The notes: generated by a model not told the origin, from the sequence alone. Positions 41,482-51,191 are shown, counted from the stretch's first letter. The stretch is 64,000 nt of DNA from JAYFNU01 sp964460755 (GCA_964460755.1 CAYWQL010000008.1:1-64000), one strand, 5' to 3'. Made by a program: numbers and translations.

Positions 41482-43776
41482 TTAGTCCTTTGCTTCAACA
41501 ACAAGCTTGTCGTCCCTTGCCGTTATATTTATTCCCTTCGGGGCGTTTTCCGCCCGCTCGACAAGAAGGTTTGCTATCTTGTCCTCAACCTGCTTTCTAA
41601 TAACACGTCTAAGGTCGCGCGCGCCGTACTTTCCGCCCTCGGAAAGCTTAGTGAGCGCTTCAAGCGCCTCGTCGTCATACGAAAGAGTGATAAATTTCTC
41701 AAGAAGAGGTTCGCGCATTTCCTCAAGCATAAGAGAAGCTATCTTCTTCATGCTTTCGCTCGAAAGCGGCTTAAATACAACCACCTCGTCGACACGGGAA
41801 AGAAACTCTGGACGAAGAAAATCCGAAAGGGATTTCAGCGTCTTTTCAGAGCTCATTTCGCCTATCGTCATTCCGAAGCCCGCAAGCCCCGTCTTGTCGG
41901 AAGAGCCCGCATTGCTTGTCATACAAATAACGGTGTTTTCAAAATTGACCGTTCTACCCTGTCCGTCGGTCACGCGGCCCTCGTCAAGAATTTGAAGAAG
42001 TATATTCATTACGTCAGGATGTGCCTTTTCGATTTCATCGAATAGCACGACGCTGTACGGACGGCGGCGCACCTTTTCGGTAAGCTGTCCCGCCTCGTCA
42101 TAGCCAACATATCCCGGGGGTGAACCGATTAAACGGGCGACGGCGTGCTTCTCCATATATTCCGACATATCAAGCCGAATCAGCGGTTCGACCCCGTCGA
42201 AAAGCTCGGTCGCAAGCACCTTGACGAGCTCTGTTTTTCCTACGCCCGTCGGCCCCACAAAGATAAACGACGCGGGGCGGCGGCGCTTAGAAAGCCCGAC
42301 CCTCGTGCGCTTTATCGCGTTCGCGACGGCGTCGACCGCCTCGTCCTGCCCGATAATACGCTTTTTCATAGCCTCGTCAAGTCCGTCAATCTTTTTATAT
42401 TCGCTTTGCTTTATCTTATTCGCAGGAATACCCGTCCAAAGCTCGATTACCTTGCTTAAATCGTCGGTCGAAACCTCAAGCTTTTCAACCTCGTCGCGAA
42501 GCTCGGCCTGACGGCTTTCGTATTTAAGACGTTCGCTTTTCAGCGTCGCCGCCTTTTCATAATCGACCTCGTCGTCGGCTTTTTCTTCGATTTCCTTTTC
42601 CCTTGCCGTCACCTTTTCAAGCTTTTTTGAAAGCTCCTCGTATTCGGCGAGCTCCTTGCTTCTTAGCGCGCAGCACGCCGACGCCTCGTCGAGAAGGTCA
42701 ATCGCCTTGTCAGGCAAAAACCGGTCGGAAATATATCTTTCGGATAGCGCCACGACAAGCTCCACCGTTGCGTCGGAAACCTTGACGTGGTGGTAGTTCT
42801 CGTAGTATTCCTTTATACCCTTCAGCATCTCGACGGTATCAGCTATCGACGGCTCCTCAACCTTAACGGGCTGGAAACGTCTTTCGAGCGCCTGGTCTTT
42901 TTCGATATATTTGCGGTATTCCGCAAAGGTCGTCGCGCCGATAACCTGAATTTCTCCGCGCGAAAGGGCGGGCTTTAATATGTTCGCCGCGCTCATTGCG
43001 CCGTCGGCGTCTCCCGCTCCAGTTAGGTTGTGAACCTCGTCTATAAACAGAATTATATTCCCCTCGGCTTTTACCTCGCCGACGAGCCCCTTGACGCGGC
43101 TCTCAAACTGTCCGCGGAACTGGGTCCCCGCGACGAGCGCCGTTAAATCAAGGAGATAAACCTCCTTGTCGAGCATCCGCGCGGGCACATCTCCGGACGC
43201 TATGCGAAGGGCGATGCCCTCGGCTATCGCCGTCTTTCCAACGCCCGCCTCTCCGATAAGACAGGGGTTGTTTTTTTGACGGCGAGATAGAATTTGAATT
43301 GTACGATATATCTCATTGTCCCGTCCGATTATGCGGTCAAGCTTGCCCTCGCGCGCCTTCTTTGAAAGATTTTCGCAGTAGGTGTCGAGAAACTTTCTTT
43401 TGTTGTTTTCAGGCGGCTTTTTTTCGCCGCGGGGCGTTTTTTTCTTTTTTACGTCGTCCTTTGAGGCGTCATCGCCCTTTTGTCCGTCGAACATTCCGCC
43501 GAAAATGTTTGGGAAGGTCGGTGAACCGCCTGCCTCAAAATCTCCGTCCTCGCCCTCATTTTCGCCCGCGTCCTCGCCGCCGGGCATCATGAACTGGTCG
43601 GAGAAGGCTTCAAGCTCCTCCTCGCCAATGCCAAAGCGTTTCATAAGGTCGTCAATCGGCTTTAAGCCAAGCTCCTTCGCGCAGACAAGGCAGAGCCCCT
43701 CGTTAATCGTTTTTTCACCCTCCATTCGCGTCATAAACACTATGGCGGGTCTTTTTTTGCATCGGGTACAAATCAT
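41482..43776 (-). CDS. clpE: ClpE-type Clp ATPase
   Basis: HSP100 unfoldase of 764 residues that feeds ClpP. The N-terminus has a zinc finger (C3-x2-C6, C29-x2-C32) instead of the ClpC double repeat, followed by an acidic, low-complexity linker (about 45-125). AAA1 has GEAGVGKTA and AAA2 has GPTGVGKTE, with a short coiled middle domain between them. These features point to ClpE. No CtsR operator was seen upstream. It closes the long ruvC-to-clpE gene run, 46 bases after cvpA. clpP is not in the window. Confidence 0.9.
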   Translation of the reverse strand: MICTRCKKRPAIVFMTRMEGEKTINEGLCLVCAKELGLKPIDDLMKRFGIGEEELEAFSDQFMMPGGEDAGENEGEDGDFEAGGSPTFPNIFGGMFDGQKGDDASKDDVKKKKTPRGEKKPPENNKRKFLDTYCENLSKKAREGKLDRIIGRDNEIYRTIQILSRRQKNNPCLIGEAGVGKTAIAEGIALRIASGDVPARMLDKEVYLLDLTALVAGTQFRGQFESRVKGLVGEVKAEGNIILFIDEVHNLTGAGDADGAMSAANILKPALSRGEIQVIGATTFAEYRKYIEKDQALERRFQPVKVEEPSIADTVEMLKGIKEYYENYHHVKVSDATVELVVALSERYISDRFLPDKAIDLLDEASACCALRSKELAEYEELSKKLEKVTAREKEIEEKADDEVDYEKAATLKSERLKYESRQAELRDEVEKLEVSTDDLSKVIELWTGIPANKIKQSEYKKIDGLDEAMKKRIIGQDEAVDAVANAIKRTRVGLSKRRRPASFIFVGPTGVGKTELVKVLATELFDGVEPLIRLDMSEYMEKHAVARLIGSPPGYVGYDEAGQLTEKVRRRPYSVVLFDEIEKAHPDVMNILLQILDEGRVTDGQGRTVNFENTVICMTSNAGSSDKTGLAGFGMTIGEMSSEKTLKSLSDFLRPEFLSRVDEVVVFKPLSSESMKKIASLMLEEMREPLLEKFITLSYDDEALEALTKLSEGGKYGARDLRRVIRKQVEDKIANLLVERAENAPKGINITARDDKLVVEAKD

Positions 43777-43822
43777 AATTTTTTTCCTTTATCCTGTTAC
43801 CGTTAGTTTTAGTGTTGCCCTT

Positions 43823-44521
43823 TTAGGAAACAATACCGCTGTCAAGAATAGCCTTTAACGGATTATATCCAAAAAGAATTGAGAAAAGCCGCGACTGGTC
43901 GACTATATCGCTGTTGAGCCACAAAAGCTTATCCGCCGAAAGTGTAATGATAATCGACACCCCGACAACAACCAAGTAGCACATAATAAGCCCTTCGACG
44001 ATACCGATTAAGCCGCCGCCCATTTTGTTGACCGTTCCGAGCACGGGAAGCTTGTTCACTCCCTTGAAAAGTCTCGAAAGAAGCTTAATAATAAGCATAA
44101 ATATCGCGAACAAAATGATAAATATTATAGCTCGAAGAACCGCCTGGACGGGGGAAGCGATGGTTTGGTCGACTATCTTTTCGCCAAGCTCCGACGCCTT
44201 ATCCTCGCTTATCGTCGAATAGTCAAATAACGCCGCACCCACGTCGGCAAGCTTACCGAAAATTCCCTTTGTCGCCTCGACGACCCCGTCAACCGACGAC
44301 GAAAGCTTATTCGAAACATTGTCGACAATTTTGTCTCTTACAAACCGCTCGTACACATATGTAGTGATTGAGCGGCTGAAAATCCATGCCGCAATAAGTG
44401 AAATAGCAAAGCCCAAAAGCTGCAAAAGCGAACTTATAAGCCCCCTGCGCCAGCCGATACAAAAGCTTACGATTAGTATTACCACCACGGTAATATCAAG
44501 AATTAACGCCGTTGACATCAT
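43823..44521 (-). CDS. cvpA: CvpA family membrane protein
   Basis: A 232-residue membrane protein with four main helices. The N-terminal block ILDITVVVILIVSFCIGWRRG and the later GLIGIVEGLIMCYLVV are typical of CvpA/colicin V production proteins. A long soluble loop at about 55-110 is present. Function in this group is not settled. Two adjacent ATGs (44521, 44518) are possible behind GGAGG. It sits between the DUF5711 gene and clpE. Confidence 0.88.
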   Translation of the reverse strand: MMSTALILDITVVVILIVSFCIGWRRGLISSLLQLLGFAISLIAAWIFSRSITTYVYERFVRDKIVDNVSNKLSSSVDGVVEATKGIFGKLADVGAALFDYSTISEDKASELGEKIVDQTIASPVQAVLRAIIFIILFAIFMLIIKLLSRLFKGVNKLPVLGTVNKMGGGLIGIVEGLIMCYLVVVGVSIIITLSADKLLWLNSDIVDQSRLFSILFGYNPLKAILDSGIVS

Positions 44522-44542
44522 TTATTCCTCCAACAAAACAAA

Positions 44543-45706
44543 TTATTCCTCTGTTATTCTCTTTGCCTTTTCTATGCTGTCGGGAAGCACCGTAAGAAGC
44601 TTGCCGCATTCAACTATCCTTATCGAACCGCCGTTCGCCTCGTATGTGTATTTAAGCTTACCCGCCATTGTGTATTCCGAAACAACTCCCTTGCCGAGCA
44701 CATAAACTCCGCTTCGGCTTATGTACATATCGTCGACCTCTCCGACCGTTTCGACCAAGAACTGCTCTTTTAAACTCGTCGATAACACGACAAGCCTGTT
44801 TATTCCCGCTTGGTGGTTGTCGCCGAAGCAAAGGGCTATCGAGCGCCCCTCGTCGCACGCCGCGAAAAGAAGCGGAGCGTCGCCGTAAGAATATGTATAC
44901 TTGACCTCGCCGCTCGTCGTGATAACCGACGTCTGCTCGTCGGTGACAAGGGTTATATATCCGTTGGAATCGTACGAAAGCTTTTCCGCTAAGCCGTTCA
45001 CCTTTGCCGAAAAGAGCACCTTTGCCGATGAAGCGTCTATCGCCGTGACCTCGCTTACAAGTCGGCCGTTTTCGCTCCTGACCGCGACGACTGCCGCGCG
45101 CGCGCCGCCCCGCTGCATTCTCACAAACAGCGGGAAGCCCTCGCTTCCGTACCACGTCAAAAGCTTATCGTATTTGCCGTTTTCATACACTTCAAGCTGG
45201 GAAACGTATTTATCGCTCCGTGTAAGCACCGCGAGGGTGCCCGCGTCGGAAATATCCGCGCTGATAATCGTAAAATCGGTTTTAAGCTTGGCGATTTCCT
45301 TCGAGCGGTTAAAGACGTTCACGTCCTTTCCGCCCACATTATAAAGAGCAATTCGGTTTCCGTTCGCCGCCATAAGCGGGGAAATAAAGCCGTGGGTGTA
45401 ATTTAAAAGGTTCGCTCCACGGTTGGAATAGACCAAAAGCTCCTTATCGGTTAACACCGCGTATGCCATCGAAAGCTGCTCGACCTCGGTCGGCATAGCC
45501 CCCGTCAGCGCCACAGGGTAGCTCTTCGACGCGCAGAATACCGAGCCAAAGAAATCTCCGATATCCAAAAAGGTTGTTTTCGTTACCGTGTTCGCTATGA
45601 CAACCGCGATTAGCACCACCGCAAGCGCGACGAAAAAAAACGACCGCCTTCTCTTACGAACCTTTTTTATTCTGTTTTTCCGCGCTTGGGTAATTTCGTC
45701 GTCCAT
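44543..45706 (-). CDS. DUF5711-type membrane-anchored beta-propeller protein
   Basis: A 387-residue protein with a basic N-terminus (KNRIKKVRKRRR), one helix at about 22-43 and a large outside domain. The outer part has repeated short strands with Asn-Gly and Ser-Asp turns and looks like a beta-propeller. It resembles the DUF5711 family of Clostridia, with unknown function. Its ATG overlaps the truA stop. A TTG one codon upstream is possible but less likely. Co-transcribed with genes for wall precursors and cvpA, which hints at an envelope role (inference). Confidence 0.75.
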   Translation of the reverse strand: MDDEITQARKNRIKKVRKRRRSFFFVALAVVLIAVVIANTVTKTTFLDIGDFFGSVFCASKSYPVALTGAMPTEVEQLSMAYAVLTDKELLVYSNRGANLLNYTHGFISPLMAANGNRIALYNVGGKDVNVFNRSKEIAKLKTDFTIISADISDAGTLAVLTRSDKYVSQLEVYENGKYDKLLTWYGSEGFPLFVRMQRGGARAAVVAVRSENGRLVSEVTAIDASSAKVLFSAKVNGLAEKLSYDSNGYITLVTDEQTSVITTSGEVKYTYSYGDAPLLFAACDEGRSIALCFGDNHQAGINRLVVLSTSLKEQFLVETVGEVDDMYISRSGVYVLGKGVVSEYTMAGKLKYTYEANGGSIRIVECGKLLTVLPDSIEKAKRITEE

Positions 45707-46446
45707 CAATATTCCTCGTAAACTATATCGTCAAGATAAAGCCCGCAGGCGGGCGCCGTTATGCAATAATTATCTCTTTTCCTGCTCTCAAGTATTCTTT
45801 CTATATCTTTTTTGGTGAGCTTGCCCCGAGCGACGTTCAAAAGGGCTCCGACCATTATCCTTACCATATTGTAAAGAAAGCCGTTGGCACTCACGCAAAA
45901 GATTACCATATCGTCCTGCCTCGTCACGTCGAAGCTGTAAACAGTTCTCGTCGTGTCCTCAACCGTGGTCTTAACCGAACAGAACGCCGCGAAGTCGTGC
46001 GTTCCGACGAAAGCCTTTGCCGCCTCGTCGAGCTTCGCTTCGTCAATTATTACAGGAAAGCGATAAACAAGGCCCTCGTAAAACGGGTTCATAATATGGG
46101 AATTATACACCTTATATATGTACTTTTTTGAAACACTCGAATATCTCGCGTGAAAATCTTCCGACACCGTTCTCACACTTTTCGCGACAATATCACGCGG
46201 AAGACGGCTGTTCAGCGCAAGGGCAAGCTTGTTCGGGTCGATTTGAATGTCGGACTTGAAGCTAATATTAAATTTGTTCGCGTGGACGCCCGAATCTGTG
46301 CGGGAGCAGCACTTGACGTCGGGCTGTTCTCCTAATACCGAGACAAGCGCCTTTTGAAACTCCTCTTGAATTGTCGGCGCGTTCTTTTGTATCTGTGAGC
46401 CGCCGTATTTCGTTCCGACGAAGCAAAGCGTTACTAAATAGTTTAT
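45706..46446 (-). CDS. truA: tRNA pseudouridine synthase A, apparent AUA start
   Basis: Modifies U38-40 in tRNA anticodon stems. The full protein of 246 residues is in frame from 46446: NYLVTLCFVGTKYGG, then the catalytic Asp in CCSRTDSGVHANKF (about residue 52), RLPRDIVAKSV and DFHARYS. No ATG, GTG or TTG occurs before codon 91 (GTG at 46176), and a start there would remove the active site. The first codon after the ecfT stop is ATA, where homologues have ATG. GGTGA lies just upstream. Either AUA is used with coupling to ecfT, or the base is a mutation or sequencing error. Confidence 0.85.
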   Translation of the reverse strand: MNYLVTLCFVGTKYGGSQIQKNAPTIQEEFQKALVSVLGEQPDVKCCSRTDSGVHANKFNISFKSDIQIDPNKLALALNSRLPRDIVAKSVRTVSEDFHARYSSVSKKYIYKVYNSHIMNPFYEGLVYRFPVIIDEAKLDEAAKAFVGTHDFAAFCSVKTTVEDTTRTVYSFDVTRQDDMVIFCVSANGFLYNMVRIMVGALLNVARGKLTKKDIERILESRKRDNYCITAPACGLYLDDIVYEEY

Positions 46447-47259
46447 CTAAATCACCGCCACAAAGTATTGGTTTGAAAGTATGACCGCAGCGAAAACGAG
46501 GGCGAAAATAAGGGTCGCGACAAGGTCTGCAAAATGAAATTTCAGGGTTTTAAGTCTTGTCCTCCCCTCGCCGCCGCGATAACAGCGGCATTCCATTGCC
46601 AGCGCGAGCTCGTCGGCTCGCCTAAAAGACGAAATAAAAAGCGGAACGAGTATGGGCGTAAGGGCGCGTATTCTTTCCTTAAAGCTTCCCGTGTCAAGGT
46701 TCGCCCCGCGCGACTTCTGCGCCGACATAATCTTGTCGGTTTCCTCTATAAGCGTCGGAATAAACCGTAAAGCAATCGTCATCATCATTGCAAGCTCGTG
46801 AACGGGAAGCTTGAAAAGCTTAAGCGGCTTCAAAAGACTTTCTATTGCGTCGGTAAGCTCAATGGGCGAGGTCGTGTAGGTAAGAAGCGACGAGCCGGCG
46901 ATAAGACAGATTATGCGAAGGGAAATCATAAGCGAAAAGTAAATTCCTTCTCGCGTTATGGTGAATATCCACCACGAAAAAATAACCTCTCCAGTAACGA
47001 AAAACAGATTTAAAACCGATGTGAAAATCACAATGGGAAGTATCGGCTTTATGCTGCGAAGCGCCATTAAAATGGGAACCCTCGCAATAATAAAGAGCAC
47101 GACGCAAAACAGCATCGTCAAGCCTATGCCGATAAAGTTGTTCGTTGAAAAAAGCATTATGATAAGCGCAATGGTCAGAAGTATTTTAACTCTCGGGTCA
47201 AGACGGTGTATCACCGACTTTTGAAAAAGATATTGACCGAAGGTTATATCCTTAAGCAT
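46447..47259 (-). CDS. ecfT: ECF transporter transmembrane component EcfT
   Basis: Membrane coupling subunit of 270 residues shared by several S components. The hydrophobic N-terminal half is followed by the coupling helices with SAQKSRGANL and ADELALAMECRCYRGG, the Ala-Arg-x motifs that seat in the two ATPases. ATG 47259 lies two bases after the ecfA2 stop. Its TAG stop is followed at once by truA in the same phase. The order ecfA1-ecfA2-ecfT-truA is conserved in Bacillota. Confidence 0.94.
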   Translation of the reverse strand: MLKDITFGQYLFQKSVIHRLDPRVKILLTIALIIMLFSTNNFIGIGLTMLFCVVLFIIARVPILMALRSIKPILPIVIFTSVLNLFFVTGEVIFSWWIFTITREGIYFSLMISLRIICLIAGSSLLTYTTSPIELTDAIESLLKPLKLFKLPVHELAMMMTIALRFIPTLIEETDKIMSAQKSRGANLDTGSFKERIRALTPILVPLFISSFRRADELALAMECRCYRGGEGRTRLKTLKFHFADLVATLIFALVFAAVILSNQYFVAVI

Positions 47260-47260
47260 A

Positions 47261-48121
47261 CTACCTCGCCCCCTTTCGGAGTTTATCAAGTAATATGCTC
47301 GCGGCGTATTTCGCGGTATATACGTTCATCGGAACGTCATATCCTCGTTTTCTAAGCTCTAACATAACCGCCGTTATGTCGGGTATATCAAGCCCCATTC
47401 CGACAAGCTCGCTCGCCCGCTCGAAAACGGTGCTCGTATCGTCGAAGCAGTATAGCCGCGACTCGTTTATAACCATAACCTTCGACGCGTTCTTCGCGAT
47501 ATCCTCCATCGAGTGGGAAACGAGAATAACCGTCGTATCCTTTTTTTTATGGTATTCCTTAATTTCGCTTAGTATTTCCTCACGCCCAGCGGGGTCTAAG
47601 CCTGCCGTCGGCTCGTCAAGAATTAATACCTCAGGCTCCATAGCAAGCACCCCCGCTATGGCGACGCGGCGCTTTTGTCCCCCCGATAAATCAAAGGGCG
47701 AGCGCTCCAAATCCTCGCGCTTAATACCGACAAAATCGCAGGCGTTAAGCACCCTGTCGTTTATCTCGTCGTCGGAAAGCCGCATATTTTTCGGTCCGAA
47801 GGCGATATCTTTATATATCGTTTCCTCAAAAAGCTGATATTCGGGGTACTGGAAAACAAGCCCGACCTTAAAACGGTAGTCGCGCATTTTATCCTTGTTT
47901 GCCCAAATGTCCTCGCCATCAAGAAGCACCTGTCCCGACGTCGGCTTTAATAGTCCGTTGAGATGCTGAATAAAGGTCGATTTACCCGAGCCTGTGTGCC
48001 CGATAATTCCGATAAACTCGCCCTTTTCAATTTGAATAGATATATTGTCGACGGCAACCTTTTCGTCGGGCATTCCCTTCGAATAGGCATAGGTCAAATT
48101 TCTTGTTTCAATTATACTCAT
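47261..48121 (-). CDS. ecfA2: ECF transporter ATPase EcfA2
   Basis: ATPase of 286 residues. Walker A is GHTGSGKST (about residues 40-48), the signature is LSGGQKRRVAIAGVLA and Walker B is VLILDEPTAGLD. The GHTGSGKST form and QYPEYQLFEETI mark EcfA2. ATG 48121 overlaps the ecfA1 stop by 4 bases. With EcfA1 and EcfT it powers ThiT and QueT import. Confidence 0.94.
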   Translation of the reverse strand: MSIIETRNLTYAYSKGMPDEKVAVDNISIQIEKGEFIGIIGHTGSGKSTFIQHLNGLLKPTSGQVLLDGEDIWANKDKMRDYRFKVGLVFQYPEYQLFEETIYKDIAFGPKNMRLSDDEINDRVLNACDFVGIKREDLERSPFDLSGGQKRRVAIAGVLAMEPEVLILDEPTAGLDPAGREEILSEIKEYHKKKDTTVILVSHSMEDIAKNASKVMVINESRLYCFDDTSTVFERASELVGMGLDIPDITAVMLELRKRGYDVPMNVYTAKYAASILLDKLRKGAR

Positions 48122-48957
48122 TTTGCGCCCTCCAAAAGTCGGGCGATTTCCCCGACGCATTCGTCGATGGAAATAACGTCGGTCTTTATATCTATGCCGT
48201 TGTTCGCCAGAATAGAGCAAAGCTTCGTCGGCGCGGGCACGTCGAGCCCAAGAGAGCGCATACCCTCTATGTCGGCGAAAACCTCGCGCGGCGTTCCGTC
48301 CTTAACGACTCTTCCGTGGTCAAGCGCGACTATGCGTTTGGCTATCGCCGCCTCGTCCATAAAATGCGTTATCAATACAACGGTAATTCCCCGCTCCTCG
48401 TTGAGCCGTTTTACCGTTTCCATTATTCTTCTTTTGCCCTTTGGGTCAAGCATAGCCGTCGGCTCGTCGAGCACGATACATTCTGGGCTCATGGCGAGTA
48501 TTCCCGCAATGGCGACGCGCTGCTTCTGTCCGCCCGAAAGCTTGTGGGGAGCGCTCGTCTTATATTTTGTCAGTCCAACAGCCTCAATCGCCTCATCCAC
48601 CCGCTCGCGTATTTCGCTCGGCGGCACGCCAAGATTTTCGAGCGCGAACGCCACGTCCTCCTCGACTATCGTCGCGACTATCTGATTGTCCGGGTTTTGA
48701 AAAACCATTCCGACGGTTCGGCGTATGTCATACACCTTTTCCTCGTCAACTGTGTTCATTTCCTTGACGAAAACATCGCCCGACGTCGGCGCAAGTATCG
48801 CGTTCATATGCTTAGCGAAGGTCGATTTTCCGCTTCCGTTCGCGCCGACAACCGCGACAAAGTCGCCCTTCTCAATCGAGAGGGTTATGTCGTCAAGCAC
48901 ACGCTGTCCTTGGTTGTATTCGAACGAAACATTTTTGAATTCGATAAAGTTATCCAC
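48118..48957 (-). CDS. ecfA1: ECF transporter ATPase EcfA1
   Basis: ATPase of 279 residues. Walker A is GANGSGKST, the Q-loop MVFQNPDNQIVAT is the EcfA1 type, the signature is LSGGQKQRVAIAGILA and Walker B is CIVLDEPTAMLD. The start is taken as GTG 48957, which shares its G with the stop of the methyltransferase gene; the open frame further upstream lies inside that gene. Confidence 0.92.
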   Translation of the reverse strand: MDNFIEFKNVSFEYNQGQRVLDDITLSIEKGDFVAVVGANGSGKSTFAKHMNAILAPTSGDVFVKEMNTVDEEKVYDIRRTVGMVFQNPDNQIVATIVEEDVAFALENLGVPPSEIRERVDEAIEAVGLTKYKTSAPHKLSGGQKQRVAIAGILAMSPECIVLDEPTAMLDPKGKRRIMETVKRLNEERGITVVLITHFMDEAAIAKRIVALDHGRVVKDGTPREVFADIEGMRSLGLDVPAPTKLCSILANNGIDIKTDVISIDECVGEIARLLEGAK

Positions 48958-49835
48958 TAAAGGGTTACCTCGCTGCTTATGAACATTGTCGTGTTCCCGC
49001 AGGGAAGCGGAAGACCGCTTTCGGTTACGGGAAGTCCGATTTCGTCGCATATGACCGTTCCGTCGTATCCCTTCAGAACGCTCGCGACGATATATTTTGT
49101 GACCGACGGGGACAATCCCGCCGTATAGGAATTAACCGTGAAGAAAAGAGGCTTATCCGAAAGCACCCCTTTGCAGGTTTCGACGAGGGAATATATGTTG
49201 TCCTCAAGCCGCCACATCTCTCCCGACGGGCCGCGCCCGTAGCTTGGCGGGTCCATAATTATTCCGTCGTATCGAACCCCACGCTTTATTTCACGGTTGA
49301 CGAACTTGACGCAGTCGTCGACGATATATCGAACGTCCGCTGAGGTAAGTCCGTTGAGCTCGACGTTTCTTTTCGCCGCGGCGACCATTCCCTTGCTCGC
49401 GTCAACGTGGCAGACCGCCGCGCCCGCCTGAAGACAGGCGACCGTCGCCGCCCCGGTATAGCCGAAGAGATTAAGCACCCTAATCGGACGTCCCGCTTGA
49501 GTGATAAGCCTGTCGTAGACAGCCCAGTTCGCCGCCTGCTCTGGAAAAACTCCCGTGTGCTTAAAGCCCGTCGGCGTGACGTATAGTTTTATTTTATCAT
49601 TCCAGCATATCTGCCATTCGCTTGGAAGCTTTTTCTTCATTTCCCATTCGCCGCCGCCCGCGCTCGAACGCTTGTATATCGCGTCGGCCCTTGTCCATTT
49701 CGGGTTCTTCTTCGGCGTGTTCCATATTATCTGTGGGTCGGGGCGCACGAGAACATAGCCGCCCCATCTTTCGAGGCGGTTTTTGTCGCTCGCATCAATC
49801 AATTCATAATCGCTCCAACCTAAAGCTTCCCGCAT
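48957..49835 (-). CDS. Class I SAM-dependent methyltransferase, RlmI-like core
   Basis: A 292-residue methyltransferase. Motif I is VLNLFGYTGAAT (about residues 119-130), an acidic residue follows in CHVDASKGMV, and the catalytic region IIMDPPSYGRG resembles rRNA cytosine-C5 methyltransferases RlmI/RlmK. The PUA domain of RlmI is absent and the N-terminal third is a small beta domain. An rRNA target is inferred. It lies 4 bases after glmM. Confidence 0.85.
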   Translation of the reverse strand: MREALGWSDYELIDASDKNRLERWGGYVLVRPDPQIIWNTPKKNPKWTRADAIYKRSSAGGGEWEMKKKLPSEWQICWNDKIKLYVTPTGFKHTGVFPEQAANWAVYDRLITQAGRPIRVLNLFGYTGAATVACLQAGAAVCHVDASKGMVAAAKRNVELNGLTSADVRYIVDDCVKFVNREIKRGVRYDGIIMDPPSYGRGPSGEMWRLEDNIYSLVETCKGVLSDKPLFFTVNSYTAGLSPSVTKYIVASVLKGYDGTVICDEIGLPVTESGLPLPCGNTTMFISSEVTL

Positions 49836-49839
49836 TGCG

Positions 49840-51189
49840 TTAGTTTATCCTCTCGTTAATCTTCGTTTCAAGCTTTTTGGCGACCTTGTTTATTAAAGCC
49901 TCGTCCTTGCCCTCAACCATAATTCTGATAAGCGGCTCGGTTCCCGATACGCGAACGAGAACGCGTCCTGTGTCGAAAAGCTCCTGCTGAGCGGCTTCAA
50001 TTTGTCCCTGGAGCTCGTCGTCCTCTTTAAACTTCTGCTTGCCCTCAACCGTCGTCTTGACGTTAATAAGTGTCTGGGGATACTTTTCGACCTCGGTGCC
50101 AAGCTCGCTCGCCTTTGCGCCGCTCTCTTTAAGTATTGAAAGAAGCAACGCCGCCGTCATCTCGCCGTCGCCCGTCGTGCCGTAGTCGGAAAGAAGAATG
50201 TGTCCCGACTGCTCGCCTCCGAGACAGTAGCCGTTCTTGAGCATTTCCTCGAGAACATATCTGTCGCCGACCGCCGTTCTTATGGCGTTAACGCCGTATT
50301 TCTTACAGTAATCCATAAAGCCGAGATTTGTCATAACGGTTACAACCGCCGTGTCCTTTTTAAGCTTGCCTTTGGCCTTAAGGAACTTCGCGAATATCGC
50401 GATTATCTTATCTCCATCAATTTCTTCGCCGTTTTCGTCAACCGCAAGACATCTGTCGGCGTCGCCGTCGAACGCTACTCCGATAGCCGCGCCGGCTTTC
50501 TTTACCGCCTTGCGAAGATTGTCGAGGTGTGTCGAGCCAACGCCGTCGTTGACGTTTCTTCCGTCAGGCTCGTTCGCCGTAAAGAAGCATTCCGCGCCAA
50601 GCTCCTTAAATATAAGCTTCGCCGGCTCGCTCGCCGCGCCGTTGGCGCAGTCAATGGCAACCTTAACGCCCTTTAGGTCGCCGTCGATGTGCGAAATAAT
50701 ATTGTCCGCGTAATCCCTCACCGCCGTGGTGCAATAGCTGACGCTTCCGACGTCGCCGTGGGTCTTGCGCTCCATCTCCGCGTTTCTGTCTTTTACATAA
50801 ACCTCAATTTCGTCCTCAATTTCGTCGGCAAGCTTATAGCCCTTAGAATTGAAAATCTTTATGCCGTTAAATTCAACAGGGTTGTGCGAGGCGGAAATAA
50901 CGATACCGGCATCCGCCTTATAAAGCTTCACCAAATACGCAACCGCGGGGGTTGGAATAACACCCACGATTAACGCGTCGGCGCCGACCGAGCAAATGCC
51001 CGCGGCAAGCGCGTTCTCAAGCATATCCGAAGACGCTCTCGTATCCTTTCCGATAAGGATTTTCGCCTTGTGCGACGATTTTCTCGTCAGCACATACGCC
51101 GCCGCACGCCCAATATTCAAAGCAAGCTCACAGCTTAATTCGGTGTTCGCAATACCGCGAACGCCGTCAGTTCCGAAAAGTCTGGCCAT
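49840..51189 (-). CDS. glmM: Phosphoglucosamine mutase
   Basis: Enzyme of 449 residues that makes glucosamine-1-phosphate for peptidoglycan precursors. The phosphoserine loop is ISASHNPVEFNG (about residues 99-110), the metal loop is AFDGDADRCL, and the sugar loop GGEQSGHI and phosphate-binding VSGTEPLIR are intact. It starts RLFGTDGVRGIAN as usual. It lies 2 bases after ruvB. Confidence 0.97.
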   Translation of the reverse strand: MARLFGTDGVRGIANTELSCELALNIGRAAAYVLTRKSSHKAKILIGKDTRASSDMLENALAAGICSVGADALIVGVIPTPAVAYLVKLYKADAGIVISASHNPVEFNGIKIFNSKGYKLADEIEDEIEVYVKDRNAEMERKTHGDVGSVSYCTTAVRDYADNIISHIDGDLKGVKVAIDCANGAASEPAKLIFKELGAECFFTANEPDGRNVNDGVGSTHLDNLRKAVKKAGAAIGVAFDGDADRCLAVDENGEEIDGDKIIAIFAKFLKAKGKLKKDTAVVTVMTNLGFMDYCKKYGVNAIRTAVGDRYVLEEMLKNGYCLGGEQSGHILLSDYGTTGDGEMTAALLLSILKESGAKASELGTEVEKYPQTLINVKTTVEGKQKFKEDDELQGQIEAAQQELFDTGRVLVRVSGTEPLIRIMVEGKDEALINKVAKKLETKINERIN

Positions 51190-51191
51190 TG

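Noticed and set aside
43777..43860. CtsR operator before clpE
   Set aside because: No GGTCAAA tandem repeat was found in the short gap or the end of cvpA.
45706..46176. Short 156-residue truA starting at GTG 46176
   Set aside because: It lacks the catalytic Asp region, which is in frame upstream from 46446.
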